Assembly: GCA_903932755.1 (NCBI GenBank) | Contig: CAIZHL010000311.1 | Coordinates: forward strand, 1-7,534 | Origin: an uncultured beta proteobacterium | GTDB lineage: Bacteria > Pseudomonadota > Gammaproteobacteria > Burkholderiales > Rhodocyclaceae | Length of the DNA: 7,534 nucleotides | Direction: 5' to 3' | Shown here: positions 1 through 5,532 of the stretch, piece by piece | How the letters are laid out: every line of letters starts with the position of its first letter | Position numbering within the stretch: the first letter of the stretch is position 1 | Position numbers and translations under genes: made by a program | The notes under the pieces: model-generated | The model's database searches: none | Seen by the model: the letters and a program-made list of their open reading frames with translations, nothing else | Told to the model about the DNA's origin: nothing

Positions 1-1
1 G

Positions 2-592
2 CCAATGATGTTCAAGAATTCAGGCAACATGGGTTTGCCGCTGGCGGTGCTGGCCTTCGGCGAAGCGGCGCTGCCGGCCGCCGTGGTGCTGTTCTTCATC
101 GAAAATTTCCTGCACTACTCGCTGGGTACCTGGATGCTCGACCACAAGGCCAAGCTCTGGAACCTGTGGCGGGTGCCGGTGATCGCCGCGGCGCTGGCGG
201 GCCTCGCCATCAGCGTGTTGCAGTTTCCGTTGTGGCAGCCGCTGTGGCTGGGCATCAAGATGCTGGGCGACGTGTCGATTCCGCTGCTGCTGTTTTCGCT
301 CGGCGTGCGCCTGACCGACAGCCGCCATGCGGACTGGAAGCTCAGCATCGTCGGCGCCATCAGCTCGCCGCTGGCCGGCGTGCTGGTGGCGCTGCTGATG
401 AACCAGGTGCTGGGGCTCACCGGGCGCGATGCCGCCATGCTGATCCTGTTCGGCGCCCTGCCGCCGGCGGTGCTCAATTACATCTTTGCCGAGCGCTACC
501 ATCAGGAACCGGAGCGCGTAGCCTCCATCGTGCTGATCGGCAACTCGGCTTCGCTGCTGATCATTCCGCTGACTTTGGCCTGGGTCCTGTAA
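2..592 (+). CDS. AEC-family (auxin efflux carrier-like) permease, 5'-truncated by the window edge
   Basis: This is the C-terminal part of an inner-membrane secondary carrier of the AEC family, whose bacterial members move organic acids or other small metabolites. About 196 residues are visible, against roughly 300-320 for the family, so about a third is missing on the left. The reading frame is open to the first base, and the ATGs at 5 and 8 are internal, not starts. Near the beginning is the family motif FKNSGNMGLPLAVLAFG, which normally lies in the middle of the protein. About six hydrophobic segments follow, roughly at residues 13-38, 55-75, 80-99, 113-135, 141-160 and 172-195 counted from the ATG at 5. 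The protein ends in a membrane segment (LIIPLTLAWVL), as is usual. The substrate cannot be read from the sequence. A promoter and the HD-domain gene follow after 90 bp, so I see no reason to link this gene to the downstream cassette. Confidence 0.87.
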   Translation, partial: PMMFKNSGNMGLPLAVLAFGEAALPAAVVLFFIENFLHYSLGTWMLDHKAKLWNLWRVPVIAAALAGLAISVLQFPLWQPLWLGIKMLGDVSIPLLLFSLGVRLTDSRHADWKLSIVGAISSPLAGVLVALLMNQVLGLTGRDAAMLILFGALPPAVLNYIFAERYHQEPERVASIVLIGNSASLLIIPLTLAWVL

Positions 593-619
593 GGCCCGAT
601 CCCTGCCGGGAACTGCCGA

Positions 620-648
620 TTGACGGCGGCGGTCAGAGTCGGGATACT
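620..648 (+). promoter_or_regulatory. Predicted sigma70-type promoter for the HD-kinase-enolase cassette
   Basis: TTGACG at 620-625 matches the -35 consensus at five of six bases. GATACT at 643-648 matches the -10 consensus at four of six. The spacer is exactly 17 nt. The site lies in the short gap after the AEC carrier gene and would start transcription near 655, about 27-42 nt before the likely start of the HD gene. No other promoter of this quality was seen before the enolase, which suggests the downstream genes share this transcript. Predicted by eye, with no operator recognised. Confidence 0.5.
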
Positions 649-681
649 TGCACATTCAAGCCATGCTCCTGAACCGTTTCC

Positions 682-1683
682 TTGAGGAATCGCATCCTGG
701 ACTCCCCGTTTCAGCCGCACAGCGGCATCTCACGCCTGAATTCCACGCTGTTCGACATCAATCAAAGCGATGTCACCGGCACGGTCAACATGGCCAATCC
801 GGGAGTGGTAGCGGACGCCATTTGCGGATTCATGGCCAAGCGCTATGAAGACTTCGACGAGGTCGTTCTGCGTGATGGTTTCATCGATCTCGAGGATATC
901 TTCTGGGGCCGTTATCCGGGCCTGTTGCCGTGCGACACGCCCTACCACGACCTGCGCCACTCGATGAGCACGGCGCTGGCCATGGCGCGCATGGTCGATG
1001 GCTACGAGACGGAGCATGGTGGTGACGTGCCCGCCCTCGGGGCCGACCTGGCGACGCTCGGCGTGTTGCTGGCCCTGTTCCACGATGTCGGCTTCATCCG
1101 CCGCCTGTCCGAAGCGGGGACCAACGGCGCCTGCCTGATTCGCGAACACGAACAGCGCAGCGTGGATTTCATGCGGATTTATCTCCCGGAAGGTCCCCTT
1201 GCGCGTTTCAGCGAACTCGCCGAGCTGATCCACACCACGAATTTTTCCAAGGCCGCCCGCGATATTTTTGCGGATTTGTCGCCGCAGCTGGTCGACCTGG
1301 GCAGGATGCTCGGCACCTCGGACCTGATCAGTCAGATCTCCGGCCGCTACTACCTCGAGCGCTGCCAGCATTTCCTGTTCCAGGAATTCGTCGCAGCGGG
1401 CGCCGATCGCATGGTCTCACCCACCGGCGAGACCGTGATCCTTTACGCTACGCCGGAAGACCTGCTGCGCAAGACGCCGGGTTTCTACGAGCACCTGGTC
1501 AAGCCGCGCCTCGAAGGCGAGTTCAGCCACGCCTATCGCTATATCGCGGCGCACTTCGGCGGCGACGACCCCTATGCGCGAGCGATGCAGCGAAACCTGG
1601 ATTTCCTGCGCGACATGATCGAGCGCAACGATTTCTCGGCACTGCACCGCAACCCGATGCCGCTGATGCCCTTGACGGCGTGA
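682..1683 (+). CDS. HD/PDEase-type metal-dependent phosphohydrolase
   Basis: This is a 333-residue cytoplasmic protein with an HD-type metallohydrolase core resembling the class I cyclic-nucleotide phosphodiesterase fold. In order it shows HxxxH (His89, His93 in PYHDLRHSM), the HD pair (His134-Asp135 in ALFHDVGF), a third histidine (His184 in ELIHTTNF) and a late aspartate (Asp214 in GTSDLISQ). These are the ligands expected for a two-metal site, so it is probably an active phosphohydrolase or phosphodiesterase. The substrate is unknown, and a cyclic nucleotide is only one option. No sensor, receiver or membrane domain is visible. The start is uncertain. The frame opens after a stop at 670-672. 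TTG at 682 lacks a ribosome site, whereas GAGGA at 684-688 is well spaced for CTG at 697. The first ATG is at 790 (residue 37). G/C-rich third positions begin near 697, which argues for the upstream starts. It is the first gene of the run with the kinase and enolase. Confidence 0.8.
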   Translation: MRNRILDSPFQPHSGISRLNSTLFDINQSDVTGTVNMANPGVVADAICGFMAKRYEDFDEVVLRDGFIDLEDIFWGRYPGLLPCDTPYHDLRHSMSTALAMARMVDGYETEHGGDVPALGADLATLGVLLALFHDVGFIRRLSEAGTNGACLIREHEQRSVDFMRIYLPEGPLARFSELAELIHTTNFSKAARDIFADLSPQLVDLGRMLGTSDLISQISGRYYLERCQHFLFQEFVAAGADRMVSPTGETVILYATPEDLLRKTPGFYEHLVKPRLEGEFSHAYRYIAAHFGGDDPYARAMQRNLDFLRDMIERNDFSALHRNPMPLMPLTA

Positions 1684-1722
1684 ATCGCAGGACACGCCCC
1701 GACCGCCTGGCTGCTCCCTTCG

Positions 1723-2748
1723 ATGAATTCTTTTAAGCCAGGCGCCGCACAGCCGGATGAGCGCCTGATCGCCGCCCTGCACCGCGGCGGCCTGATCCCG
1801 GCCGGCGCCCCGGTCGATTTCGAGGCGCTGGCCGGAGGGGTTTCCTCCGACATCTGGAAAGTAAGCACCCCGACCCAAACCTTTTGCGTCAAGCGCGCGC
1901 TGGCCAAGCTCAAGGTCGCCGCCGACTGGAATGCGCCGGTCGAGCGCAACCGCTACGAGGTGGCGTGGACCCGCATCGCGCACGACATCGTTCCCGGTGC
2001 CGTGCCCGGGATCCTGTATCACGATGCTGAGGAAATGTGCTGTGCCATGACTTATCTCAGCCCGCACGACCATCGCCTGTGGAAGGGCGAATTGCGCGAC
2101 GGACGCGCCGCGGCGGCTGACGCGGCGGAGGTCGGTCGCCGCCTGGGGCGCATCCACGCCGCCACCGCCGACAATCCGCAGGTCGCCGCGCAGTTTCCGC
2201 GCCACGACATCTTCCATGCCATCCGCCTCGAACCCTATCTCGAAGCCACGGCTGCCGCCCACCCGGACCTGCGATCCGAACTGTTCGGCCTCAGCCGGCG
2301 CACCGGCGCTACGCGCCTGGTGATGATCCACGGCGACATCAGCCCGAAGAACATCCTGCTCGGCCCCGGCGGCCCGGTGTTCCTCGATGCCGAGTGCGCC
2401 TGCATCGGCGACCCCGCTTTCGATCTTGCCTTCTGCCTCAACCACATGCTGCTCAAATGCCTGTGGAATCCGGCGGCCCGCGAGGACTTTTACGCGTGTT
2501 TCGAGGCACTGGCCGGCGCCTATCTGGAACAGGTGGACTGGGAGCCGGTCGCTGCCGCCGAGCAGCGCGCCGCAAGCCTTTTGCCCGGCCTGCTCCTCGC
2601 CCGTGTCGACGGCAAGTCGCCGGTCGAGTACATTCAAAGCGAAACGGACCGTGAGCGCGTGCGGCGCTGTGCGCGCTCACTGCTCGTCGCGCCGCCGTCG
2701 CGCCTGGCGGAAGTGTTGGCGGCCTGGAAAAGGGAACTGGATACATGA
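1723..2748 (+). CDS. APH-family (aminoglycoside phosphotransferase-fold) small-molecule kinase
   Basis: This 341-residue protein belongs to the APH/choline kinase group of the protein-kinase-like fold and should transfer phosphate from ATP to a small hydroxylated or amino substrate in the cytoplasm. Visible parts are a glycine-containing N-lobe strand (AGGVSSDIWKV, about 37-47), the ATP-binding lysine in FCVKRAL (Lys57), the catalytic loop VMIHGDISPKNILL with Asp205 and Asn210, and the metal-binding segment FLDAECACIGDPAFDLAF with Asp222 and Glu224. A helical tail contains ARVDGKSPVEYI (about 293-304), which looks like a subfamily signature. All key residues are present. The gene starts 39 nt after the HD stop, in the same frame, and has no ribosome site near its ATG, so coupled translation is likely. 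Its stop overlaps the next ATG as ATGA. Antibiotic resistance is unlikely: the setting beside an enolase and a phosphohydrolase suggests metabolism. The substrate is unknown. Confidence 0.85.
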   Translation: MNSFKPGAAQPDERLIAALHRGGLIPAGAPVDFEALAGGVSSDIWKVSTPTQTFCVKRALAKLKVAADWNAPVERNRYEVAWTRIAHDIVPGAVPGILYHDAEEMCCAMTYLSPHDHRLWKGELRDGRAAAADAAEVGRRLGRIHAATADNPQVAAQFPRHDIFHAIRLEPYLEATAAAHPDLRSELFGLSRRTGATRLVMIHGDISPKNILLGPGGPVFLDAECACIGDPAFDLAFCLNHMLLKCLWNPAAREDFYACFEALAGAYLEQVDWEPVAAAEQRAASLLPGLLLARVDGKSPVEYIQSETDRERVRRCARSLLVAPPSRLAEVLAAWKRELDT

Positions 2749-2861
2749 GCACTTCGCACGGTCGCCCGAAGGGGCACCAGCCATCACACGGAGCCGCGCA
2801 GCGGCGAACCGCCATCGCTCCTTTCCCTGGGCGGGGGTTTGCGTGGAGGGTACTGCGGTGA
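2745..2861 (+). CDS. Possible 38-residue ORF linking kinase and enolase by 4-nt overlaps
   Basis: The gap between kinase and enolase is one small open frame. Its ATG overlaps the kinase stop (ATGA, 2745-2748), and its TGA overlaps the GTG of the enolase (GTGA, 2858-2861). AGGGA at 2731-2735 lies 9 nt before the ATG. The predicted peptide is basic, rich in Gly, His, Arg and Pro, starts MSTSHGRPKG, ends AWRVLR, and has no domain, membrane segment or signal I recognise. It may be a real micropeptide, a leader-type ORF that couples kinase translation to enolase translation, or chance. The start HGRPKG also reminds me of a short dispersed coding repeat seen at gene ends in some betaproteobacteria, but that is memory only. 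The double overlap is the strongest argument for translation. Confidence 0.35.
   Translation: MSTSHGRPKGHQPSHGAAQRRTAIAPFPGRGFAWRVLR
2845..2850 (+). promoter_or_regulatory. Ribosome binding site that fixes the enolase start
   Basis: GGAGGG sits 7 nt before GTG 2858, a near-ideal Shine-Dalgarno site. It selects this GTG over the in-frame GTG at 2843, which overlaps the site itself. The choice gives a 430-residue protein whose N-terminus aligns with those of known enolases, and no upstream ATG offers a comparable start. Confidence 0.75.
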
Positions 2862-4150
2862 GCAGCCTGATCAGGTCGGTCCGCGGGCGCCGCGTCTGGG
2901 ATTCCCGCGGCCGCCCCACGGTGGAAGCCGAAATTACCCTGGCGGACGGCAAGACCGGTCGCGCCATTGCTCCGGCCGGCGCATCGACCGGCAGCGCCGA
3001 AGCGGTGGACCGGCGCGATGGCGGCACCGCCTTCGGCGGCTACGACGTGCAGGGCGCGCTGGCGGCGGTCAATGGCGAAATCGCAGCCCTGCTGACGGGG
3101 CGCGAGGCCTGCGACCAGGCCGGGCTGGACGCCGCGCTGATCGCACTCGACGGTACGCCGAACAAGGCGCGCCTGGGCGGCAACGCCATCGTCGCCACTT
3201 CGATGGCCATCGCCCATGCCGCTGCCGCGGCGCAGGGCTTGCCCTTGTGGCGTTACCTCGGCGCCGGGCGCGAGGATTTTTTCCTGCCTTTGCCCGAAGT
3301 GCAGATATTCGGCGGCGGCGCTCATGCCGGCCGTCGGGTCGACGTGCAGGACTTCATGGTGATCGCGGTCGGTGCCGCCGATTATGCGCAGGCCCTGGAA
3401 TGGACCGCAGAGGTTTACCGCGCCGCCGGGCTGCTGATGAATGAAGCCGGCCTGCTGGCCGGCGTCGCCGACGAGGGCGGCTGGTGGCCGGCCTTCGACA
3501 CGAACGAAGCGGCGCTGGATTTCCTGCTGCGCGCGATAGAGCGCGCCGGCTACACGCCGGGCCAGGACGTGGCGATCTCGCTCGACATCGCCGCCACCGA
3601 TTTCGGCCGCAAGGGGGAATACACCCTGGCGCGCGACGGGCGCGGCATCGATTCGGACGGCTTGTGCGAAATGCTTTTGGGCTGGCTGGCGCGCTATCCC
3701 ATCGTCGCCATCGAAGACCCGCTGGCCGAAGACGATGCCGCGGGCCTGCGCAAATTCACCGCCGCCGCAGGCGACAGGGTCGAGGTCGTCGCCGACGATT
3801 TCATCTGCACCGGCGCCATGCGCATCGCCGCCGCCGCCGCGCAAGGCGCCTGCAATACCGCGCTGATCAAGCCCAACCAGGCCGGTACGCTGTCCGAAAC
3901 CCGGGCAGCGCTGGAGGCCGCGCGCGGCGCCGGATGGGAGAGCATCGTTTCGGCGCGCTCGGGCGAAACCGAGGACGTGACGATCGTCCATCTGGCAGTG
4001 GGCTGGGGCGCGAAGCAGTTCAAGGTCGGCTCCTTCGCCCGCTCCGAGCGCATGGCGAAGTGGAACGAAGGCCTGCGCCTGGCCGAGGCGCTGGGTCAAA
4101 GCGGTGGCCGCCTGGCGCCGCGGGCGAGTTTTCCCTGGGGGCGCGACTGA
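2858..4150 (+). CDS. eno: Enolase-family protein (phosphopyruvate hydratase-like) with an altered active site
   Basis: This is a full-length enolase homologue of 430 residues (E. coli enolase has 432), with the N-terminal capping domain and the C-terminal barrel. True enolases interconvert 2-phosphoglycerate and phosphoenolpyruvate. Conserved sites are the loop GASTG (Ser43), GGAHAG (His156, E. coli His159), ADEGG (Glu206, E. coli Glu209), metal ligands Asp243, Glu286 and Asp313, base LIKPNQ (Lys338, E. coli Lys342), SARSGETED with Arg367 and Ser368, and Lys389 (E. coli Lys393). Two differences stand out. Ala366 replaces the His of the usual SHRSGETED motif (E. coli His370), and Asp165 replaces the E. 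coli Glu168. The loop reads PAGASTG instead of PSGASTG, and GGGAHAGRR replaces NGGEHADNN. Proton chemistry on a 2-phospho-acid seems possible, but the exact substrate may differ. It follows an APH kinase and an HD hydrolase, an unusual setting for the glycolytic gene (often beside pyrG), so a specialised paralogue is likely. The symbol marks the family, not proven function. Confidence 0.85.
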   Translation: MSSLIRSVRGRRVWDSRGRPTVEAEITLADGKTGRAIAPAGASTGSAEAVDRRDGGTAFGGYDVQGALAAVNGEIAALLTGREACDQAGLDAALIALDGTPNKARLGGNAIVATSMAIAHAAAAAQGLPLWRYLGAGREDFFLPLPEVQIFGGGAHAGRRVDVQDFMVIAVGAADYAQALEWTAEVYRAAGLLMNEAGLLAGVADEGGWWPAFDTNEAALDFLLRAIERAGYTPGQDVAISLDIAATDFGRKGEYTLARDGRGIDSDGLCEMLLGWLARYPIVAIEDPLAEDDAAGLRKFTAAAGDRVEVVADDFICTGAMRIAAAAAQGACNTALIKPNQAGTLSETRAALEAARGAGWESIVSARSGETEDVTIVHLAVGWGAKQFKVGSFARSERMAKWNEGLRLAEALGQSGGRLAPRASFPWGRD

Positions 4151-4198
4151 ACCGCAACATTATATATTAGTATCAACTAATATATAATGTTGCGGTTC
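4149..4198 (+). repeat. Perfect 23-bp inverted repeat with AT-rich core
   Basis: The arms at 4149-4171 and 4176-4198 are exact reverse complements around a 4-nt loop (ATCA). The outer part is GC-rich (GAACCGCAAC) and the inner part is nearly all A/T (ATTATATATTAG), unlike the GC-rich surroundings. The left arm covers the last two bases of the enolase stop codon. No T-run follows either arm, so this is not a textbook intrinsic terminator. Because of the symmetry, TATAAT occurs on both strands (4183-4188 on plus, 4159-4164 on minus), but no good -35 is placed for either. It could be a 3' mRNA-stabilising hairpin, a dimeric regulator operator in front of the DUF302 gene, or a small mobile palindrome. 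Confidence 0.9.
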
Positions 4199-4232
4199 CC
4201 ATTCACGGCAAACTGACGCTCGCCTTCGACGC

Positions 4233-4262
4233 GCAGGGCGGTCGCAAAGGCCGCAGCCCTGC
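4233..4262 (+). other. Stem-loop in the leader of the DUF302 gene
   Basis: GCAGGGC (4233-4239) pairs perfectly with GCCCTGC (4256-4262) around 16 nt that can form further G-C pairs. It ends about 40 nt before the DUF302 start. No T-run follows and no riboswitch class is recognised. The rest of the 153-nt gap between enolase and DUF302 holds the large inverted repeat and no further signal that I can defend. Confidence 0.3.
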
Positions 4263-4303
4263 CGCAAGCCGAAACATCCACCCACCACCCAACGGAAAAC
4301 CTC

Positions 4304-4693
4304 ATGACTGCCATCAACTTCAAACGCGAAATATCCGATTCCTTCGACAATGCCATCGAGCGCACCATCAAGGCGCTGGGCGCCGAGGGCTTCGGCATCC
4401 TGACGCGCATCGACATGCACAGCAAGATCAAGGAAAAGACCGGCAAGGACATCGTGCCTACCGTGATCCTCGGCGCCTGCAATCCGAACCTGGCCTACGA
4501 GGCCTACACCGCCAACAGCGATGTGGCGAGCCTGCTGCCGTGCAATGCGGTGGTGCGCGAAATCGCGCCGGGGAAGATTTCGCTGGAACTTGCCGCGCCG
4601 TCCGGCATGATGCGGATCCTCGGCGACGCAAAATTGACCGCACTGGCGCTCGAAGCCGATGTGCTGATCCAGCGCGCGCTGGACAAGGCCTGA
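4304..4693 (+). CDS. DUF302 domain protein
   Basis: This is a 129-residue soluble protein that consists of a single DUF302 domain (COG3439 type), the usual length for a stand-alone member. The family signature is clear: IKEKTGKDIVPTVILGACNP (residues 42-61) with Cys59, then SLLPCNAVVRE (76-86) with Cys80. Both cysteines lie in the motifs GACNP and LPCN that recur across the family. There is no signal peptide or membrane segment, so it should be cytoplasmic. The biochemical role of DUF302 is not established, and links to redox, metal or sulfur functions rest mostly on gene neighbourhoods. The start is ATG 4304, with a weak site (ACGGAAAA) about 7 nt upstream. It lies 153 bp after the enolase, beyond a large inverted repeat, so it is probably a separate unit. 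Confidence 0.87.
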   Translation: MTAINFKREISDSFDNAIERTIKALGAEGFGILTRIDMHSKIKEKTGKDIVPTVILGACNPNLAYEAYTANSDVASLLPCNAVVREIAPGKISLELAAPSGMMRILGDAKLTALALEADVLIQRALDKA

Positions 4694-4704
4694 GGCGGAA
4701 GTTT

Positions 4705-4788
4705 GATACGGCGGCCAGGATGTCCGCCGTATCGCCAGCGCCGACTTTTCGGGTCGGTGCCTGGCGGGGAAATCGGCAACCTCCCCGC
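4705..4788. terminator. Three successive stem-loops between convergent genes, possible two-way termination zone
   Basis: The 119-bp gap between the convergent DUF302 and exported-protein genes is mostly foldable. Stem 1 is a perfect 10-bp match, GATACGGCGG (4705-4714) with CCGCCGTATC (4724-4733). Stem 2 pairs CCAGCGCCGAC (4735-4745) with GTCGGTGCCTGG (4753-4764), with one bulged C and one G-T pair. Stem 3 pairs GCGGGGA (4764-4770) with TCCCCGC (4782-4788). None is followed by a T-run on either strand, so classic intrinsic termination is not shown. Blocking of read-through or 3' end protection fits the position. Confidence 0.4.
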
Positions 4789-4812
4789 GAGGAGAAGGTG
4801 CCGATGCGGCCG

Positions 4813-5289
4813 CTATTTGGCGAGCTTGATGGTCACCGAGCTGACGCCAAGATTGAGCGCCGCGCCCTGGCCCTTCGACTTGGTGGCGATGACCACTTCC
4901 TTCATGCTCTGGAAGGTGTTGGCGCCCTTGCTGGCGCCGACTGCGGCACCCGCGCCGATGCCGTTATAGGTGCCGGGGAAATCCTCGATCCTCTTCAGGA
5001 AATACACATTCGCCGTGCCGTGCGCTTCGGTGTAGCCGACGCCGCCGACGGTCACGCCGCTGATGGTGAAGGGGTAATCCTTGCCCTTGAAATGCAGCAC
5101 GCCCTTGCCCTCGGCGCCGCCGACAAGCAGGCGCAATTGCTTGGCATCGAATTCGGCAGTTGCATCGGGCGGCCCGCTCAAGTCCTTCATCGGCTTTTGT
5201 GCAGCCGGATCCGCGGCAAACGATGCTTGCGGCAGCGCGACCGTGAGGATGGCGAAAAGTAGGCCGAATGCCATTGATTTATTGCGCAT
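4813..5289 (-). CDS. Small exported protein of unknown function, glycine-rich
   Basis: This 158-residue protein is predicted to be exported. It has a typical Sec signal: basic MRNK, a hydrophobic core to about residue 20, and the site ASFA/AD at 25-26. The mature part of about 133 residues has no membrane segment and no cysteine. It is rich in Gly, Val and Thr and looks like beta structure: GKGVLHFKGKDYPFTISG, VGGVGYTEAHGTANVYFL, then GTYNGIGAGAAVGASKGAN and an alternating end (GAALNLGVSSVTIKLAK). The layout recalls secreted beta-rich families such as DUF1134/EipA, but I cannot assign it and see no catalytic motif. I chose ATG 5289 over in-frame ATGs at 5325 and 5301 because GGAGA lies 5 nt before it and the signal peptide is then normal in length. 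It lies 243 bp after the RND pump gene on the same strand, so it may share that transcript or have its own promoter. Confidence 0.75.
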   Translation of the reverse strand: MRNKSMAFGLLFAILTVALPQASFAADPAAQKPMKDLSGPPDATAEFDAKQLRLLVGGAEGKGVLHFKGKDYPFTISGVTVGGVGYTEAHGTANVYFLKRIEDFPGTYNGIGAGAAVGASKGANTFQSMKEVVIATKSKGQGAALNLGVSSVTIKLAK

Positions 5290-5294
5290 GCTGT

Positions 5295-5299
5295 TCTCC
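5295..5299 (-). promoter_or_regulatory. Ribosome binding site for the exported-protein gene
   Basis: Reading the minus strand, GGAGA lies 5 nt before ATG 5289. It supports that start against the upstream in-frame ATGs at 5301, which overlaps the site, and 5325. Confidence 0.6.
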
Positions 5300-5504
5300 A
5301 TGAAATTGAATCGATAAATGACCATCCGCCGAAAGGGTCGGCAGGAGGCCGGACTTTATCATTTTCCGGCGGAGTGAATTCTGCCGCCGCAAGGCGCACC
5401 GCATCATCAGGTTTGCCTCGCACGCCTTCGCGCCGAATTGGCGGACTACCGGATCAGGAGTTTTCGCCGCCGTCGTATCGCCGCCGCTGTCCTCAAGGGA
5501 TACC

Positions 5505-5525
5505 GCCTCCGTCTCTGCCGGAGGC
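5505..5525 (-). terminator. Weak stem-loop just after the RND pump gene
   Basis: GCCTCCG and CGGAGGC (5505-5511 and 5519-5525) form a perfect 7-bp stem with a 7-nt loop, starting 8 nt after the RND stop on the minus strand. No T-run follows, so termination is only suggested by position. In the remaining gap to 5289 I see only a 6-bp CGGCGG/CCGCCG stem (5367-5372 with 5384-5389) and no promoter I would defend. Confidence 0.3.
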
Positions 5526-5532
5526 ATGACTT

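Noticed and set aside
1723..2748. Aminoglycoside resistance gene
   Set aside because: Only the general APH kinase motifs are present. The setting with enolase and phosphohydrolase genes and the absence of mobile elements favour a metabolic kinase.
2387..2857. Extension of the enolase frame upstream over the kinase 3' end
   Set aside because: The frame is open there only because GC-rich DNA has few stops. The kinase C-terminal region is the real coding sequence, and GTG 2858 has a strong ribosome site and gives the normal enolase length.
1417..4099. Long minus-strand open frames opposite the kinase and enolase
   Set aside because: They are shadows of the plus-strand genes: low-complexity Arg/Gly/Ala-rich or Gln-rich translations with no recognisable domain, while the plus strand has clear family motifs.
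2821..4147. Shared TTTCCCTGGG stretches before the enolase start and at its end as a direct repeat pair marking an insertion
   Set aside because: Only about 10 bases match and the flanks differ. The later copy lies within enolase codons, so chance is the simpler reading.
4171..4188. Divergent promoters inside the AT-rich palindrome
   Set aside because: TATAAT occurs on both strands by symmetry, but no acceptable -35 sits at 16-18 nt. TTGATA on the minus strand is only 6 nt from the box, and that direction would read into the enolase gene.
4806..4813. GCGGCCGC palindrome next to the stop of the exported-protein gene
   Set aside because: An 8-bp palindrome is common in GC-rich DNA, and nothing suggests a function.
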